Shown here in pieces: positions 4,425 through 7,408 of a DNA stretch of 7,408 nucleotides. Made by a program: the position numbers and the translations under genes. How positions within the stretch are numbered: position 1 is the stretch's first letter; the number at the start of each line of letters is the position of its first letter. The notes under the pieces were generated by a model. The model was given only the letters and a program-made list of their open reading frames with translations, made no database searches and was not told where the DNA came from. This stretch comes from an uncultured Actinomycetes bacterium (GTDB lineage: Bacteria > Actinomycetota > Actinomycetes > S36-B12 > UBA5976), in assembly GCA_937896305.1 (NCBI GenBank), contig CALBND010000153.1, positions 1 to 7,408 of the forward strand, read 5' to 3'.

Positions 4425-6395
4425 GTGGCTTTGATAACAACCTCGGTTAAACGTTTACTAGTTGGTCGCGCTCTGAGAAGCGACAAGTTGGGTGACACTT
4501 TACTGCCAAAAAGATTAGCTCTCCCAGTTTTTGCTTCAGATGCATTATCTTCCAACGCTTATGCCACTCAAGAAATTTTATTAGTTTTAAGTGTGAGTGG
4601 ATTAACTTATATAAATAGTTCAATTTGGGTTGCAATGGCTGTGGCATTAGTAATGGGTGTTGTAGTTATGAGTTATCGACAAAATGTTCACGCCTACCCA
4701 AGTGGTGGCGGAGATTATGAAGTTGTGACAACTAATTTAGGTAAAAAACCAGGTTTAGTTGTGGCAAGTGCATTAATGGTTGACTATGTAATGACTGTTG
4801 CAGTATCTATCTCAGCTGCTAAAGACAACATTGCCTCTGCCTTTCCAAACGTTGCCAATCATGGCGTGATCATGGCTATTGGATTAATCGCACTATTAAC
4901 AGTATTAAATCTTCGCGGAGTCAGGGAATCAGGAAAACTTTTCGCTATTCCAACATATGCATTCATCGTCACTATTGGTTTGATGGTTTCTTGGTCTGCC
5001 ATTCAAATGGTGCAAGGTGTGGAAATTAAAGCAGAAAGTGCTGACTGGACTGTAAATGCAGAGCAAAGTTTCACAGGGTTTGCATTGATATTTCTTTTTG
5101 CTAGGGCATTTTCATCTGGATGTACTGCTTTAACTGGAGTGGAAGCAATTTCAAATGGAGTACCGGCATTTAAAAAACCAAAGAGTAAAAATGCGGCCAC
5201 TACATTGTTATTGCTAGGTGTTATTTCTTCTGCAATGTTTTTATCAATAACTTACTTAGCGATTAAAACAGGAGTTAAAGTAACAGAAAATAATGCAGAT
5301 CTAATTGGCTTACCTGAAGGTGCACAGCAAAAAACTGTCATTGTACAAATTGCTCAAGCTACCTTTGGAAGTTTCACTTTTGGGGCACTAGTTGTAGCAA
5401 CAGCCACAGCTTTAATTTTGATATTAGCTGCCAACACTGCTTATAACGGTTTTCCAGTACTGGCATCAATTTTGGCTCAAGACAGATTCTTGCCAAGACA
5501 ATTACACAATCGTGGTGATCGACTAGCTTTTAGTAACGGGATTTTATTTTTAGCAACAGCTGCTGGAGTCATTGTTTATGTATTTGATGCAAATGTCACT
5601 CAATTAATTCAGCTATACATTTTAGGAGTATTTACTTCATTTACTCTAGGTCAGCTAGGAATGATTAGACACTGGAATCGTTTAATTAAAAATTCAAACG
5701 ATCAAGCAGAGAAAAACAAAATGTTTAGATCTCGATTGATAAACACAATTGGATTTATTCTGACTGGTTCTGTTTTATTAATTGTTTTGGTTACAAAATT
5801 CACTCACGGGGCATGGATGGTAGTTGTGACAATTCCAGTATTGATGGCTATTATGACTGCAATATTTGTTCATTATGGAAAAGTCAATGATGAATTAACT
5901 TTGGACGATGACTCTTTGCAAACACTTCCTAGTCGAATTCATGGAATAGTTCTAGTTTCAAAAATGCACAAACCAACTATGAGAGCAATTTACTATGCAA
6001 GAGCAACTAGACCTAGCACTTTAGAAGCTGTCACAGTCAGAGTTGATGAAGAAGACACTGAAAGCCTTGTAACTGATTGGGAAAGACTTGAAATTCCAAT
6101 TCCACTCAAAATACTTGATTCCCCATTTCGAGAAGTCACAAAGCCAATTCTTGATTATGTTAAAAACTTAAGACGAGAATCACCTCGAGATGTTGTAACA
6201 ATATTTATCCCACAATATGTTGTTGGTCATTGGTGGGAGCAACTTTTGCACAATCAATCTGCTTTGCGATTGAAATCACGATTACTATTTTCTCCAGGAG
6301 TCATGGTTGTTAGTGTGCCTTGGCAGTTGATTTCATCAGAAAATATCAAGGAAAAAGAAACTAGACCTATTGCGCCAAACTTGCGTCGTCCATAA
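4425..6395 (+). CDS. APC/KUP-type potassium transporter, KimA (YdaO)-like
   Basis: A 656-residue permease with 12 membrane segments (about 32-57, 66-84, 109-132, 147-165, 174-196, 217-243, 257-281, 312-338, 371-388, 391-413, 438-459, 462-484) and a C-terminal cytoplasmic domain (485-656). From memory of Bacillus subtilis KimA, a K+/H+ symporter of the KUP branch, the match is extensive. FASDALSSNAY gives Asp39 and Tyr46 (KimA Asp36, Tyr43); LMVDYVMTVAVSIS gives Asp120, Thr124 and Ser128 (Asp117, Thr121, Ser125); SSGCTALTGVEAISN gives Thr237 and Glu240 (Thr230, Glu233); LYILGVF gives Tyr398 (Tyr377). The ending HWWEQLLHNQSALRLKSRLLF (602-622) also parallels KimA. Proton-coupled K+ uptake is therefore likely. 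It is generally annotated only as an APC permease in Actinobacteria (Rv2690c type). It diverges from two RCK regulators, supporting a K+ role. Start GTG or nearby TTG. Confidence 0.9.
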   Translation: MALITTSVKRLLVGRALRSDKLGDTLLPKRLALPVFASDALSSNAYATQEILLVLSVSGLTYINSSIWVAMAVALVMGVVVMSYRQNVHAYPSGGGDYEVVTTNLGKKPGLVVASALMVDYVMTVAVSISAAKDNIASAFPNVANHGVIMAIGLIALLTVLNLRGVRESGKLFAIPTYAFIVTIGLMVSWSAIQMVQGVEIKAESADWTVNAEQSFTGFALIFLFARAFSSGCTALTGVEAISNGVPAFKKPKSKNAATTLLLLGVISSAMFLSITYLAIKTGVKVTENNADLIGLPEGAQQKTVIVQIAQATFGSFTFGALVVATATALILILAANTAYNGFPVLASILAQDRFLPRQLHNRGDRLAFSNGILFLATAAGVIVYVFDANVTQLIQLYILGVFTSFTLGQLGMIRHWNRLIKNSNDQAEKNKMFRSRLINTIGFILTGSVLLIVLVTKFTHGAWMVVVTIPVLMAIMTAIFVHYGKVNDELTLDDDSLQTLPSRIHGIVLVSKMHKPTMRAIYYARATRPSTLEAVTVRVDEEDTESLVTDWERLEIPIPLKILDSPFREVTKPILDYVKNLRRESPRDVVTIFIPQYVVGHWWEQLLHNQSALRLKSRLLFSPGVMVVSVPWQLISSENIKEKETRPIAPNLRRP

Positions 6396-6398
6396 ATC

Positions 6399-7408
6399 GT
6401 GAATCCAGGAGACCTTCTAACTTTAACAATAGAAAAAGTTGCTCACGGTGGATTCTGTGTGGCTAGATTCAAAGGTGTTGTAATTTTTGTTCGACACGCT
6501 TTACCCGGAGAAGTAGTTGAAGCCCAATTATTAGCTTTAGCTCCTGGGAAAAAATCTTGGTTTGCACAAACTATAAATGTCTTAACTTCTTCACCTCAGA
6601 GAGTGAAATCAAAATGTGAGTTCTTTAAAGCAGATGGCTGCGGTGGTTGCGATTGGCAACACACCACAGCTAAATATCAGCAAGAGTTAAAACTGGAAGT
6701 ATTAATTGAACAATTAACCAGATTTGGTCAAGTAGAAAATGCAGCAGAAATTTGCACAATGCACGCAGTTGAACCCAGTCAAGATTATTGGAGAAGCAGA
6801 ATCAGATTAGTGGCAGCAGAAAACGGTGCTTGGGGATTTCGTAAATTTCGATCTCACGAAATCCAAGAAATTGATAAATGTCTCATAGCTGATGAAAAAA
6901 TTAATCAAGTTCTATCAACACTTGAACCTGGAATCGAAAACGATGAAGTGTTAATTGTGAACTCAAAAGACGAAACAATCGTTTATCCCGTTGAGGACCG
7001 ACAAAGAAACACACCTGCTGCCATCCAAGAAGTAGATGGACATGATTTTTCAGTTGCTGGAGATGGATTCTGGCAGGTACATCCAGCAGCCGCTTCAACA
7101 TTAAGTAATGCCATAAAAAATGAAATTAAAGATGCAACAATTAATAGTTTTGCTGATTTATATGCTGGAGTTGGAGTTTTAGCTCACGCTGTGTTACAAA
7201 TTCATCCCAATGCGAAAGCAACAGTAGTGGAAAGTGATAGAAACGCCAGTAATAAAGCAATCGATAACTTAGCCGCATTTAAAACGGTAAAGGTTTTCAG
7301 TGACAGAGTAGATCGTTGGGTAAATAAAGTGAAATTCGATTTTGATTTAGTAGTCCTGGATCCACCAAGATCTGGGGCGGGTCAAAATGTCATGCGCAAG
7401 ATATGTGA
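6399..7408 (+). CDS. TRAM-domain 23S rRNA/tRNA m5U methyltransferase (TrmA/RlmD family), C-terminus cut by window edge
   Basis: An SAM-dependent RNA (uracil-C5) methyltransferase; 336 codons are visible and the frame is open at the right edge. Homologues are about 400 aa. Order: a TRAM RNA-binding domain (about 1-60, with VAHGGFCVARFKGVVIFVRHALPGE at 14-38); four cysteines of an RlmD-type [4Fe-4S] cluster (Cys73, Cys81, Cys84, Cys161); a central RNA-binding domain with FWQVHPAA (224-231, Gln226); and the Rossmann methyltransferase fold with SAM motif DLYAGVG (253-259), acidic Glu278 at the end of the next strand, and DPPRSGAG (321-328). The catalytic Cys nucleophile normally follows this and lies beyond the window. 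The GTG start sits 3 nt after the transporter's TAA, in the same frame, with no Shine-Dalgarno before it. This suggests reinitiation and co-transcription. The exact RNA target (m5U site) cannot be told from sequence. Rv2689c occupies the same place in Mycobacterium. Confidence 0.93.
   Translation, partial: MNPGDLLTLTIEKVAHGGFCVARFKGVVIFVRHALPGEVVEAQLLALAPGKKSWFAQTINVLTSSPQRVKSKCEFFKADGCGGCDWQHTTAKYQQELKLEVLIEQLTRFGQVENAAEICTMHAVEPSQDYWRSRIRLVAAENGAWGFRKFRSHEIQEIDKCLIADEKINQVLSTLEPGIENDEVLIVNSKDETIVYPVEDRQRNTPAAIQEVDGHDFSVAGDGFWQVHPAAASTLSNAIKNEIKDATINSFADLYAGVGVLAHAVLQIHPNAKATVVESDRNASNKAIDNLAAFKTVKVFSDRVDRWVNKVKFDFDLVVLDPPRSGAGQNVMRKIC

Noticed and set aside
4346..4555. Minus-strand open frame spanning the ceoB/transporter gap
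   Set aside because: Mostly antisense to the permease N-terminus; no Shine-Dalgarno and low-information composition.
6407..6412. AGGAGA as the ribosome site of the methyltransferase
   Set aside because: It lies inside the coding sequence after the GTG, and no in-frame start follows at usable spacing; the TRAM domain needs the upstream GTG.
6399..7408. Methyltransferase as a truncated pseudogene
   Set aside because: The frame is open through the last base with all motifs in order; the missing catalytic Cys region is beyond the window edge, not deleted.
1..7408. Mobile element, CRISPR, prophage, defence island or tRNA
   Set aside because: No transposase, terminal repeats, spaced repeat array, phage genes or tRNA-like cloverleaf seen; synteny is that of a conserved actinobacterial core region.

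Overview
The window is an AT-rich but gene-dense stretch of an actinobacterial chromosome. Two things point to Actinobacteria. Several protein families are typical of the phylum: DUF4193, DUF4235, DUF3093, DUF3159 and the paired small TrkA-type RCK proteins. The gene order also closely follows the M. tuberculosis Rv2689c-Rv2699c block and its Streptomyces equivalent. The low GC, tiny intergenic gaps, overlapping stop and start codons and absence of visible terminators suggest a streamlined lineage, for instance a planktonic acI/Nanopelagicales-like bacterium. That lineage guess is inference only. I see no mobile element, CRISPR array, tRNA or rRNA.

Layout, left to right. A gamma-carbonic-anhydrase-family gene runs off the left edge on the minus strand (1-321). 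It diverges across a 168-bp regulatory gap from the DUF4193 zinc-ribbon gene (490-786, +). DUF4193 converges, with overlapping stop codons, on a minus-strand pair encoding small membrane proteins, DUF3093 (1061-1507) followed by DUF4235 (783-1046). Only 34 bp separate DUF3093 from the divergent plus-strand operon dut - OB-fold protein - DUF3159 (1542-2985), whose three genes overlap one another by 4 and 1 nt. That operon converges with a 1-nt gap on a minus-strand pair of RCK/TrkA-type proteins (ceoB 3651-4310, then ceoC 2987-3646). A 114-bp divergent gap follows, then a 12-TM APC/KUP-type transporter closely resembling Bacillus KimA (4425-6395, +). Three bases after it comes a TRAM-domain RNA m5U methyltransferase of the TrmA/RlmD family (6399-7408, +), cut by the right edge.

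Functionally there are three themes. Dut hydrolyses dUTP and feeds dTMP synthesis. The right half looks like a potassium module: two NAD(H)/nucleotide-binding RCK regulators back-to-back with a KimA-like K+ importer that keeps the residues known to bind K+ in KimA. The last gene is an RNA-modification enzyme. The most interesting points are the RCK/KimA-like pairing without a TrkH/KtrB-type pore gene in view, a Glu in place of a zinc-ligand His in the carbonic anhydrase homologue, a compact repeat element upstream of DUF4193, and probable leaderless divergent starts at dut/DUF3093. Nothing here clearly amounts to an undescribed system; the region is mostly a conserved housekeeping block.
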